Of a stretch of 10,243 bases of DNA, positions 1-7,768 are shown piece after piece. The translations under genes were made by a program, and so were the position numbers. Source of the DNA: JABMPO01 sp964539785 (GTDB taxonomy: Bacteria > Fidelibacterota > Marinisomatia > Marinisomatales > TCS56); contig CAZIJQ010000074.1 in NCBI GenBank assembly GCA_964539785.1, positions 1-10,243 of the forward strand, written 5' to 3'. The stretch's first letter is position 1, and each line of letters opens with the position of its first letter. Below the pieces are notes generated by a model that saw only the letters and a list, made by a program, of their open reading frames with translations, searched no databases and was not told the origin of the DNA.

Positions 1-103
1 TATACAATTTTTATTCAATTACTATTGTAATTTCAGGATTACCGGGATGGAAATTTTATTAAAATTCAATGCGACAATAATAGATTAGCAAACAGTAACT
101 AAT

Positions 104-751
104 ATGAAAAGCAGATTTCTTCTGATACTTATCCTCCTTCCTTTGATAGTGATGGGACAACATTTCACAATTGCCCGTATTCATTATAGTGGCGGGGGCG
201 ACTGGTACAGTGATCCCAGCAGCTTGCCAAATCTTTTGGGCTATATTGATAGAACGACGCAAATCAATGTGGCAAAGGAAGAAATTCAACTAAAATTGAC
301 CGATAAGGAACTTTTCAGTTATCCCTATTTATATATGACCGGACATGGTAATATCCGGTTTTCCGAAAACGAGATAATACGGCTACGGGAATTCCTGCTC
401 CGGGGCGCCTTCCTGCATGTGGACGATAATTATGGGCTGGACGAATCTTTCCGGCGGGAAATCGGCCGCGTGTTTCCGAACCGGGAGCTGGTTGAGCTGC
501 CCCATGATCATCCAATCTTTTCCTGTTATAATAATTTTCCGGGCGGGTTGCCGAAAATCCATGAGCATGATAATCAGCCAGCCCGAGGATTTGGAATTTT
601 CGATGGTCAGCGAATGATGGTCTTTTATTCCTATGAAAGTGATCTTGGTGACGGCTGGGAAGATGAAGAAGTTCATCATGATCCGCCGGCGCTTCGCGTA
701 TCAGCTCTGAACATGGGAGTAAATATAATCTGGTACGCTCTGACCCAATGA
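104..751 (+). CDS. Secreted DUF4159-domain protein
   Basis: A 215-residue protein matching the DUF4159 family, whose biochemical role is unknown. Residues 1-18 form a signal peptide (Lys-Ser-Arg, then a Leu/Ile-rich core, ending Met-Gly before Gln19), so the mature protein should be exported. Recognisable family features are an early ARIHYSGGGDWY stretch (24-35), a Gly-His-Gly turn (80-82), a VDDNYG motif (106-111) and LPHDHPIF (132-139). From memory, DUF4159 is related to the class I glutamine amidotransferase/ThuA-like fold; an Asp-Asp pair occupies the place where a nucleophilic Cys might be expected, so amidase chemistry is unlikely. No clear Shine-Dalgarno precedes the ATG; the start was chosen because it gives a clean signal peptide. 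The TGA overlaps the ATG of the DUF4175 gene by 4 nt, as in other genomes where these two domains are neighbours. Family assignment is confident, function open. Confidence 0.88.
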   Translation: MKSRFLLILILLPLIVMGQHFTIARIHYSGGGDWYSDPSSLPNLLGYIDRTTQINVAKEEIQLKLTDKELFSYPYLYMTGHGNIRFSENEIIRLREFLLRGAFLHVDDNYGLDESFRREIGRVFPNRELVELPHDHPIFSCYNNFPGGLPKIHEHDNQPARGFGIFDGQRMMVFYSYESDLGDGWEDEEVHHDPPALRVSALNMGVNIIWYALTQ

Positions 752-3700
752 CAAATCCTATTGCCCGGCAGCTCGAGCAGATTCGCTGGGCAACCCTGAA
801 AACTGATATTCGTTTAGTTTTATGGACGGGCTATAACAGCTTGCTGGCCTTGTTGATTGGGCTGCTACTACTCGAATCTGTCTTTTATTTTTCGAGTCCG
901 GTGCGAAAATATTTTATCTTATTTTTGCTGGCCGTTTCAATAATATTTGTTGCCGGTGTGCTCATAGCCAGCCTGTTAATCAGGGTAGATTTTATTAGCC
1001 GCTATCAAAAACCAACCTTGGCACGAAAATTTGGCGCGCGGGCATTTACTAAATCCGACACCCTGATTAATGCCCTGGAATTGGAAGAAGGGCTCGCAAA
1101 CAGCACTTCCACCCCCTTGAGTAAGGTCTTTATCAATCAGATATTGCAGAAGCTGGATAAAGTCGATTATTCGGATTTTATACCGATTAAGCATTTACGA
1201 AAGGCCAAACTGCAAAGCATGGGCTTATTAATTTTCTTGCTATTAATATTCGCTATCTGGCGGCAACCAGTCTCCGCTGCCATGTACCGCCTTGTCCATC
1301 CGGTAACTATATTCCCGGTTCCCAAACCCTTCCAATTGCTGAATCACTCCAAGGATATAAATATTTTGGGCGGTGAATCGGTGGAAATCAAAATCCAGAG
1401 TATCGGCGCCATCCCCGATTCCGTGCAGCTTGAATTACTGCCCGTTAATCACCCCCTAGCTGATTCCAGCAATTCGAAACCAGCCCTCTTACACAAAAAA
1501 ATGGAGAGAATTTCAGCGGGCTTGTTCAAATTGAATTTGTCAGAAGTATACCAGGATTATATCTATCGTGCCGTCGTACCGTCTACTCATTTTTGGCAGC
1601 CCTGGGATGAAGTATCTACAAAAACTTACCGGATTTCCGTAACCGATCGTCCGGTTTTTGAAGATTTTTCAATCATGATAATCCCACCTCGCTATAGCAG
1701 GCTGCCGGTTGTGAATCAAAAGGGCAACCAAGCCAATGTACCGGGGCTGCCGGGTTCAATAATTCGTGTTAAATTGAAAGCAAATCGTCCCTTGGCCAGC
1801 GGGTTTGTAGCATTGGAAGATTCCCAGATTCCGATTAGAATAAATGGTCGAACAGGTGCAGCCGAATTCATAATGGATCAGGATCAAACGTTTACGGTCA
1901 ATATATTCGATCAACGCGGAATCACCAATCGGGATCCGATTCCCTATCATCTGCAAATTCTGCCGGACTTAAACCCGGATATGAAAATCATTTCACCGGC
2001 GCCGGTTGTGGAACTGGGAGACGACCAGACGATTCCCTTTCACCTTTCGATCAGCGATGATTTCGGCTTTTCGGATTTACAGGTAAGTTATGAAGTCCAA
2101 CATCCTTCATTCCTGACCTCCGAACCGATTACTGCCATTTTTACAATTTATGGTTTAAAACCTGCTATCTTAACCCAGGAAATTCATAGTACCTGGGATT
2201 TGACAAATCTTCAGCTATTTCCCGAGGATGAGGTTCACTATCATTTTGAATTATATGACAATGATGAAGTATCCGGTCCGAAAAAGGCAATCTCTGCCCA
2301 ATTTATTGCCCGATTGCCATCCCTGGCAGATCTGTTTGAAAAAATGGAACAGGGGGAAGAAGATTTATACGAACAGATCGAAATGGAAGCTGATGAACTG
2401 CAGGCTATCAGTGATCAACTGGAAGAAGCCAGACTCGACTTGTTAAAATCAGACGAAATCGACTGGGAACAGCAACAAGCTTTGCAGCAAACCCTTGATC
2501 AAACCCGTGAAAAAGTGGAGCAGTTTAAAGAATTTGCTCAGGCAATGGAAAAACTACAGGAATCAGCCGATAAACATGGATTGTTTTCCGAAGATATGCT
2601 GGACAAATTTCAGCAATTACAGGAATTAGTGTCAGAATTAATCTCGTCAGAATTGCTCAACAGTATGGAAGAAATGAGCAAAGCTCTGGATAATCTTGCA
2701 TCCGAAGACCTTTTGGCGGCTATCGAAGATATGTCTGCTAATATTGATCAGTTGGAAGAACAACTTGATCGATTCCTTGATATATTCGAGAGAATTCGCG
2801 CCGAACAATCGTTAGAGGAAGTTCGTGAGCGCCTGGACCAATTGCTCAAGCAACAGACCGCGTTAAACGAAGAATTGGCACGAACCGACGAAAATACCGA
2901 CCTATCGGATCTGGCACGACTGGCTTATGAAGAGGATCGTAACAGCCGGGAATTTGAGAATATCCGCGACGCCATGAAATCCGCTAGTGAGGCAATGGAG
3001 AAATTCAGTCCTCAATCTTCGGCTGCAATGGAAAATCTTGAGGAATCCGAATTGACCGAGGAGACATCGCAGGAACTGCAACAATCGGCATCCGAGTTAA
3101 AGCAGCAGAACAGCGGTCAGGCTAAGCCTCACAGTAGCCAGGCTCAGAGCAATTTACAACAACTGCAACAGCAATTAGCCGCACTTCAGCAGCAATTCCA
3201 AAACCAGACTGTAAGTGAGATGACCGAACGTTTCCAGAGCATCATGCGGGATTTGCTGGCGGTTTCAAAATCACAGGAAAAACTACGTAATACCACTGCT
3301 GGCCTGTCGCGCAATTCTTCCCAATTGGGCGATGCCGCCAATCGCCAGTTATTGCTACAGGATCAACTGAAACAGATCACTGCCAGTTTGATGGGATTAT
3401 CCCGGGAAACATTTGCGGTAACACCGGAAATCGGGAAGTCGGTCGGTTTGGCAAATGCCATGATGCAGGATTCCCGGCAAAAACTTGAGCAGCGCAACGG
3501 CAGTGGCTCACGCAACAGTCAGGCGACAGCCATGGAAGCCTTGAATGATGCCGCGCTGGCGGTCTATTCCACCATGAAAAATATGGAGCAATCGGGGTCG
3601 GCCGGCGGATTCGGTCAATTTCTGGAACGGATGCAGCAGATGTCCGGCCAGCAGCAGGGAATCAATAACCAGGGAATGCAGTTAGCTCTCGGTCAAATGG

Positions 3701-4170
3701 CGGCAGCAGCCCAGCAGGGTCTGATGCAGAGAATGCTGAGCGAACAGGGACAAGTCAGAAAATCGCTGCAACAGCTAATGAATGAGATGAAGCAAACCGG
3801 CCAGCAGGGATTAGGTGACCTGAGCGGAATCGCCAGCGAAATGGATGAAGTAATCAAAGATTTAAAGCGCCAACGCTACACGCGCCAGACCCAGGAGCGG
3901 CAGGAGCGCATTTTATCAAGAATGCTGGACAGCCAACGATCACTGACACAGCGGGATTATAAACAAGAGCGAAAATCCAGCACCGCCAGCCCGATCAATT
4001 ATGTTGGTCCCGGTGGTCTTCCGGCCGATCTGGGACAGCGACGCAGCCTGGCGCTTGAAGCCCTGAATCGAGCGTTGCAGTCCGGTTATCCCCGTGATTA
4101 CCAGGATATGATCCGGCGCTATTTTAATGCCATTACCAGTGAAGAAGCTGAACAGTCAAGAGCTAATTAA
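748..4170 (+). CDS. DUF4175-type membrane protein with long periplasmic coiled coil
   Basis: A 1140-residue protein of the DUF4175 type. Three hydrophobic helices lie near residues 23-48, 54-80 and 155-171. They are followed by an extracytoplasmic region of beta-rich, Ig-like character (about 175-515) and then a very long helical, Gln/Glu/Leu-rich region (about 525-1090) with strong heptad character and few prolines. The C-terminal tail carries a GYPRDYQDMIRRYF segment (about 1113-1126) that looks like a conserved end motif. The arrangement suggests an inner-membrane anchor with a long rod reaching into the periplasm, probably a scaffold; this is inference. The ATG overlaps the DUF4159 stop (ATGA) and lacks its own ribosome binding site, pointing to translational coupling. 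The next gene starts directly after its TAA. Low-complexity Gln runs will give spurious hits to unrelated coiled-coil proteins, so family assignment should rest on the first 520 residues. Confidence 0.85.
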   Translation: MTNPIARQLEQIRWATLKTDIRLVLWTGYNSLLALLIGLLLLESVFYFSSPVRKYFILFLLAVSIIFVAGVLIASLLIRVDFISRYQKPTLARKFGARAFTKSDTLINALELEEGLANSTSTPLSKVFINQILQKLDKVDYSDFIPIKHLRKAKLQSMGLLIFLLLIFAIWRQPVSAAMYRLVHPVTIFPVPKPFQLLNHSKDINILGGESVEIKIQSIGAIPDSVQLELLPVNHPLADSSNSKPALLHKKMERISAGLFKLNLSEVYQDYIYRAVVPSTHFWQPWDEVSTKTYRISVTDRPVFEDFSIMIIPPRYSRLPVVNQKGNQANVPGLPGSIIRVKLKANRPLASGFVALEDSQIPIRINGRTGAAEFIMDQDQTFTVNIFDQRGITNRDPIPYHLQILPDLNPDMKIISPAPVVELGDDQTIPFHLSISDDFGFSDLQVSYEVQHPSFLTSEPITAIFTIYGLKPAILTQEIHSTWDLTNLQLFPEDEVHYHFELYDNDEVSGPKKAISAQFIARLPSLADLFEKMEQGEEDLYEQIEMEADELQAISDQLEEARLDLLKSDEIDWEQQQALQQTLDQTREKVEQFKEFAQAMEKLQESADKHGLFSEDMLDKFQQLQELVSELISSELLNSMEEMSKALDNLASEDLLAAIEDMSANIDQLEEQLDRFLDIFERIRAEQSLEEVRERLDQLLKQQTALNEELARTDENTDLSDLARLAYEEDRNSREFENIRDAMKSASEAMEKFSPQSSAAMENLEESELTEETSQELQQSASELKQQNSGQAKPHSSQAQSNLQQLQQQLAALQQQFQNQTVSEMTERFQSIMRDLLAVSKSQEKLRNTTAGLSRNSSQLGDAANRQLLLQDQLKQITASLMGLSRETFAVTPEIGKSVGLANAMMQDSRQKLEQRNGSGSRNSQATAMEALNDAALAVYSTMKNMEQSGSAGGFGQFLERMQQMSGQQQGINNQGMQLALGQMAAAAQQGLMQRMLSEQGQVRKSLQQLMNEMKQTGQQGLGDLSGIASEMDEVIKDLKRQRYTRQTQERQERILSRMLDSQRSLTQRDYKQERKSSTASPINYVGPGGLPADLGQRRSLALEALNRALQSGYPRDYQDMIRRYFNAITSEEAEQSRAN

Positions 4171-6063
4171 ATGTCCCGCTTAATTATCCTGCTGATTACT
4201 GTAATGCTGTCCAATGCGATGGCACAAATTAAGGTAATCCCAACCGGTAAACGGGCATTACAACAGGCTCAAATACTTGAGCGACAGGGTAAAATCGACG
4301 AAGCACAAGCAATTTATTACAGAATTCTGGAAACAAATCCGCAAGATCGGCAAGCATACCGCAATCTAAAAAACAGTCTATTACGAACAGGTGACTTTGA
4401 AGCAACAGTTTCTGTAATTAATAATTATCTTAGATATAATCCGCAGGATTTAGGCGGACAGATAGAGTTAGGCGAACTATATTATTTAATGGATCGTAAA
4501 AGCAAAGCCGATCAACATTGGAAGCAGATCGAGCTGAAATTCAAAAAAAACCGCAATTATTATCATACCATGTTATTTACCCTGGTCCGCCTGTCGCTGA
4601 CTGAGAGAATTGATTCACTGGTGGTCCGGGGGCGCAACGAATTCAACGATCCGGCTTTATTGGCAACAGACCTCGCTAATTATTATACTACTCGTGGTGC
4701 GATTAGTCGGGCCGTTAATGAATATATAAACTATTTGCTGGTTCGCCCCAAACAGCAGCAGTTTGTCACTAATCGAATTCTCTTGCTTAGCGACGAACCG
4801 GAAAACATTCAGCATATCGAATCAACACTGTTGGCTCGATTGCCGGAGAATGAATCACGCCTGCATAATTTATTGGCCGCCTATTATTATAAAATCCGTC
4901 AGTATGAAAAAGCAATTGATCAGCATTCACAATTGGGTTTGGCGACTCCACAAGATTTTGATCGTTGGCTGAAATTGGCTGCTAACTTGCGCGCAGAAAA
5001 AGAATTCGGGTTTTCCCTGACAGTCTATCAGACAATCCTCACAAAAGATCGAAAATTAATTCCCATGGAGGTGATCGGAGCAGCGCTGCTGGGTATGGGG
5101 CAATGTTATGAGAATCAAATTATTCCCACGCAAAAAAACGCAACGCTGGTTGGTTTCTTCCCCGATAACATTCTTTTTGAAAATCATTTCTATGGAGCAC
5201 CCGAAATATCCACTAAACCGTTGGAACATTCATTTGCACTGTATGATTCAGTCCTAACGGAATTACCTCGATCAACATACCTGCCCCAGGTACATTTTCG
5301 TCTTGGTGAAATAAAATACCGTATAACACGTGATTTCGATGGTGCTGCCCGCTCCTACCAATCAGCAATTACAGCCCATCCCAAATCCGACCTTAAATCC
5401 AGAATTCAATTGCGAATAGGGGATATTTATCTTGCAAAAGGTGATGCAGATCTGGCCCGGGAATATTTCAATCAACAACTTTCGCAGGAAAATAATAGTA
5501 GAAATATTAGCCCATTTCTATTGCGCCTTATCCAGGCCAACCTGCTCATGGGCGACATTGAATCTGCTCTGACATTGATAGAAACAACTATCAATGAATC
5601 CGGCCCTGACCAGGCCTATTTCAATGATCTGATGGAAATTCAGGATTTAATAGTATCATATTACAGCGCAGGTTCAAATCTGGATCAGGCTGCCTTTCTG
5701 GTATTTCTAAATGGCGAAAATTTCGTCCGCCAAAATAAGCTTAATGAAGCGATCCTGGTATTAACCGCCCTGCGTAAGGAAAGTCCAGATGCTAAGATAA
5801 TCCCGCTGGCAACTTTACGCGAAGCCCTATTGCGGCTGGCAATGGATGATCAGGAAACAGCCCTGGAATTAGCTGATTTGTTGACCGATACCCCGTTGGC
5901 TGAGACCGGAATCACGCTTTTGGGAGAAATTCATGAACTGAACGGAAATCGTGAACAATCTTTATTAAATTATCACCGGCTGCTGGAAGAATATCCATTG
6001 TCAATCCTGACTGAACCCGTACGTTTCAGGGTTCGTGAATTAAATATCAAATCAGGGAGTTAA
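4171..6063 (+). CDS. Secreted tetratricopeptide-repeat protein
   Basis: A 630-residue protein with a signal peptide (residues 1-18, ending Ala-Met-Ala before Gln19) and tetratricopeptide repeats through much of its length. Clear repeats lie near 28-60 (AQILERQGKIDEAQAIYYRI, then NPQD), 62-93, 95-125, 370-403 (FRLGEIKY...DGAARSYQSAI), 407-438 (LRIGDIYLAKGDADLAREYF) and about 578-612 (LGEIHELNGNREQSLLNYHRLL); the regions between are probably diverged repeats. No catalytic domain is visible, so a protein-binding role in the periplasm is the reasonable reading. The ATG follows the DUF4175 stop with no gap; only a weak AAGAG precedes it, so reinitiation after the upstream gene is likely. Position in the operon suggests it binds one of the other three envelope products, but nothing in the sequence names the partner. 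Confidence 0.87.
   Translation: MSRLIILLITVMLSNAMAQIKVIPTGKRALQQAQILERQGKIDEAQAIYYRILETNPQDRQAYRNLKNSLLRTGDFEATVSVINNYLRYNPQDLGGQIELGELYYLMDRKSKADQHWKQIELKFKKNRNYYHTMLFTLVRLSLTERIDSLVVRGRNEFNDPALLATDLANYYTTRGAISRAVNEYINYLLVRPKQQQFVTNRILLLSDEPENIQHIESTLLARLPENESRLHNLLAAYYYKIRQYEKAIDQHSQLGLATPQDFDRWLKLAANLRAEKEFGFSLTVYQTILTKDRKLIPMEVIGAALLGMGQCYENQIIPTQKNATLVGFFPDNILFENHFYGAPEISTKPLEHSFALYDSVLTELPRSTYLPQVHFRLGEIKYRITRDFDGAARSYQSAITAHPKSDLKSRIQLRIGDIYLAKGDADLAREYFNQQLSQENNSRNISPFLLRLIQANLLMGDIESALTLIETTINESGPDQAYFNDLMEIQDLIVSYYSAGSNLDQAAFLVFLNGENFVRQNKLNEAILVLTALRKESPDAKIIPLATLREALLRLAMDDQETALELADLLTDTPLAETGITLLGEIHELNGNREQSLLNYHRLLEEYPLSILTEPVRFRVRELNIKSGS
6054..6059 (+). promoter_or_regulatory. 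Ribosome binding site AGGGAG fixing a GTG start
   Basis: AGGGAG lies 5 nt before the GTG at 6065, inside the end of the TPR gene. The nearby ATG at 6063 is followed at once by TGA in its own frame and cannot be the start, so the GTG is the supported initiation codon. Confidence 0.7.
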
Positions 6064-6064
6064 T

Positions 6065-7315
6065 GTGAAAAAATTGGTATTTTATTTTTTATTACTGAAT
6101 CTGGTATTTGCCCAAAAAATGCTGATTCCCATGGATCTGGTCCAGAAGGATCATCTTAAGGCTTACGGGATTGCCTACTGGGTTTTGGAACGGGAAATAA
6201 ATGTTGAATGGTTGCTGAATTATCGCGGCGGAGCCTTCTTATTGGACTCCTATGGTTTTATTGAGCAAGAATGTCGGATTCGTGGAGTCAGTTTTGAACC
6301 GGTTAATCCAGTCATTATGGTTGATATCTATGGCGCTATAGAGCTCAATAATATGGATGTGGTTCTGTTAGAAAAAGCACCGAAAATTGCCATTTACACA
6401 CCACCGGGCAAGCAACCCTGGGATGATGCTGTTACATTGGCTCTCACCTATGCAGAAGTACCCTACGAAACACTATGGGACGAAGCTGTCCTGACTGGCA
6501 AACTGAGTGAATACGACTGGCTTCACCTCCACCACGAGGATTTTACCGGTCAGTATGGAAAATTTTATCGAAATTATCGAAGCGCCCAGTGGTATATCGA
6601 CCAGCAATCGCAATTCGAAGCCCTGGCCACCGCGCTCGGTTTCAGCTCAGTTCACGAAGAAAAAAAAGCCGTTGCAATGGCTATCAAGGATTATGTTCGC
6701 CAGGGTGGGTTCATGCTGGCAATGTGTTCGGCCACTGATTCCTACGATATCGCCCTTGCAATGGGTAACGCCGATGGAGTTGTCAGCGTATTTGACGGCA
6801 CGCCAGCTGATCCACAGATTCAGGCAAAATTGGATTTCAAGCAAACTTTTGCGTTTACGGACTTCAACCTCATTGTCGACCCTATGATTTATGAATATTC
6901 GGATATTGACTTTCCATCCAGTAATAATCCGGTTACCCATGGTGCTGAAAGGGATTATTTTACCTTATTCGAATTTTCCGCTAAATACGATCCGGTCCCA
7001 ACCATGTTAACCCAAAATCACGTGGCGGCTGTAAAAGGTTTCATGGGGCAAACCACAGGTTTCTTACGCTCAAAAGTGAAGAAACACATCGTAATAATGG
7101 GCGAAGATCCGGCCTCGGACCAAGTCAAATATCTGCATGGGAATTTCGGTAAAGGCACTTTTACTTTTCTGGGTGGGCATGATCCGGAAGATTACCAGCA
7201 TTTTGTAGGAGATCCACCCACCGACCTGTCACTACATCGAAATTCTCCGGGCTACCGTTTGATACTGAATAATATTCTTTTTCCCGCTGCCCGTAAGAAA
7301 GAACGTAAAACCTGA
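6065..7315 (+). CDS. Secreted glutamine amidotransferase-like-fold protein ('asparagine synthetase B'-type label)
   Basis: A 416-residue protein with a signal peptide (about 1-16: Lys-Lys, a Leu/Phe-rich core, Val-Phe-Ala before Gln17). The mature start KMLIPMDLVQKDHLKAYGIAYW resembles a family commonly labelled 'asparagine synthetase B' in Bacteroidota genomes. I see neither the N-terminal Cys2 glutaminase domain nor the SGGxDS-type ATP pyrophosphatase motif of true AsnB, and an exported protein is a poor candidate for an ATP-dependent cytosolic synthetase. Visible blocks are LHLHHEDF (153-160), GGFMLAMCSATDS with Cys221, and GGHDPEDY near the C-terminus. Together these suggest a Rossmann-like, class I glutamine amidotransferase or ThuA-like fold, possibly with a nucleophile at Cys221; this is inference. 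It begins 1 nt after the TPR stop with a GTG and a good ribosome binding site, and is probably the last gene of the envelope operon. Catalytic activity is unproven. Confidence 0.78.
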   Translation: MKKLVFYFLLLNLVFAQKMLIPMDLVQKDHLKAYGIAYWVLEREINVEWLLNYRGGAFLLDSYGFIEQECRIRGVSFEPVNPVIMVDIYGAIELNNMDVVLLEKAPKIAIYTPPGKQPWDDAVTLALTYAEVPYETLWDEAVLTGKLSEYDWLHLHHEDFTGQYGKFYRNYRSAQWYIDQQSQFEALATALGFSSVHEEKKAVAMAIKDYVRQGGFMLAMCSATDSYDIALAMGNADGVVSVFDGTPADPQIQAKLDFKQTFAFTDFNLIVDPMIYEYSDIDFPSSNNPVTHGAERDYFTLFEFSAKYDPVPTMLTQNHVAAVKGFMGQTTGFLRSKVKKHIVIMGEDPASDQVKYLHGNFGKGTFTFLGGHDPEDYQHFVGDPPTDLSLHRNSPGYRLILNNILFPAARKKERKT

Positions 7316-7336
7316 TAATTACCTGATTTCACGACC

Positions 7337-7340
7337 GGAG
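7337..7340 (+). promoter_or_regulatory. Ribosome binding site GGAG fixing the yjbQ-family start
   Basis: GGAG sits 5 nt before the ATG at 7346. An in-frame GTG at 7340 overlaps this site and would have no ribosome binding site of its own, so the ATG at 7346 is preferred over the longer form. Confidence 0.65.
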
Positions 7341-7345
7341 TGATC

Positions 7346-7741
7346 ATGAAAACAATCCAGATCAAAACTTCTGAAAGAGTCCAATTATTCGATATAACCA
7401 GCACCGTTCAAGCTTACGTCAACAAAAAGGGAACCCAGAACGGCATAATCACTATCTACGTGCCCCATACCACTTGCGGGATTACCATTAATGAACATGC
7501 CGATCCTGATGTAGTTCGCGATTTAAAAATGCAATTGGGTAAACTGGCGCCAGTAAATGCCGGCTATCATCATTATGAAGGAAATTCCGACAGCCATGTG
7601 AAATCCAGCCTGATTGGTGCTTCTGAGACAGTAATTATCAGTAATAACCAACTGATACTGGGAACCTGGCAGGGTATATTCCTCTGTGATTTTGATGGAC
7701 CGCGAACCCGCAACGTACATTTGAAAATTATAGCCGTTTAA
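7346..7741 (+). CDS. yjbQ: YjbQ/UPF0047 family protein (secondary thiamine-phosphate synthase type)
   Basis: A 131-residue cytosolic protein covering the whole YjbQ/UPF0047 fold at the usual family length. Diagnostic blocks are PHTTCGITINEHADPDVVRDL in the N-terminal half, YHHYEGNSDSHVKSSLIG in the middle and LGTWQGIFLCDFDGPR near the end; the conserved histidines and the Glu are those thought to form the metal or phosphate site. The family is named for weak thiamine-phosphate synthase activity of E. coli YjbQ; the true physiological reaction is uncertain. It follows the envelope operon after 30 nt, with its own ribosome binding site, and precedes the dapF-like gene by 27 nt, so it could be co-transcribed with either. 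Neither neighbour is a thiamine gene, so context gives no support for a role in thiamine synthesis. Confidence 0.93.
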   Translation: MKTIQIKTSERVQLFDITSTVQAYVNKKGTQNGIITIYVPHTTCGITINEHADPDVVRDLKMQLGKLAPVNAGYHHYEGNSDSHVKSSLIGASETVIISNNQLILGTWQGIFLCDFDGPRTRNVHLKIIAV

Positions 7742-7768
7742 ACTAATGCTGTTTATTGGGCGACGTTT

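Noticed and set aside
1..103. Possible tail of an upstream gene: one + frame is open from position 2 to a TAG at 86-88, another from 3 to a TAA at 60-62.
   Set aside because: The segment is AT-rich, both frames are short and neither translated tail is recognisable, so an upstream gene cannot be told from intergenic DNA. I also see no promoter with acceptable boxes and spacing before the ATG at 104.
315..679. Minus-strand frames opposite the DUF4159 gene.
   Set aside because: They are complementary shadows of a recognised coding region, without ribosome binding sites or recognisable domains.
3100..3840. CAG/CAA-rich stretch as a DNA tandem repeat or recombination hotspot.
   Set aside because: The codons are mixed and no fixed repeat unit recurs; the pattern follows from a Gln-rich coiled coil at the protein level.
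6507..6887. A 126-codon + frame inside the amidotransferase-like gene.
   Set aside because: It is wholly contained in a well-supported longer gene in another frame, with unlikely composition and no motif.
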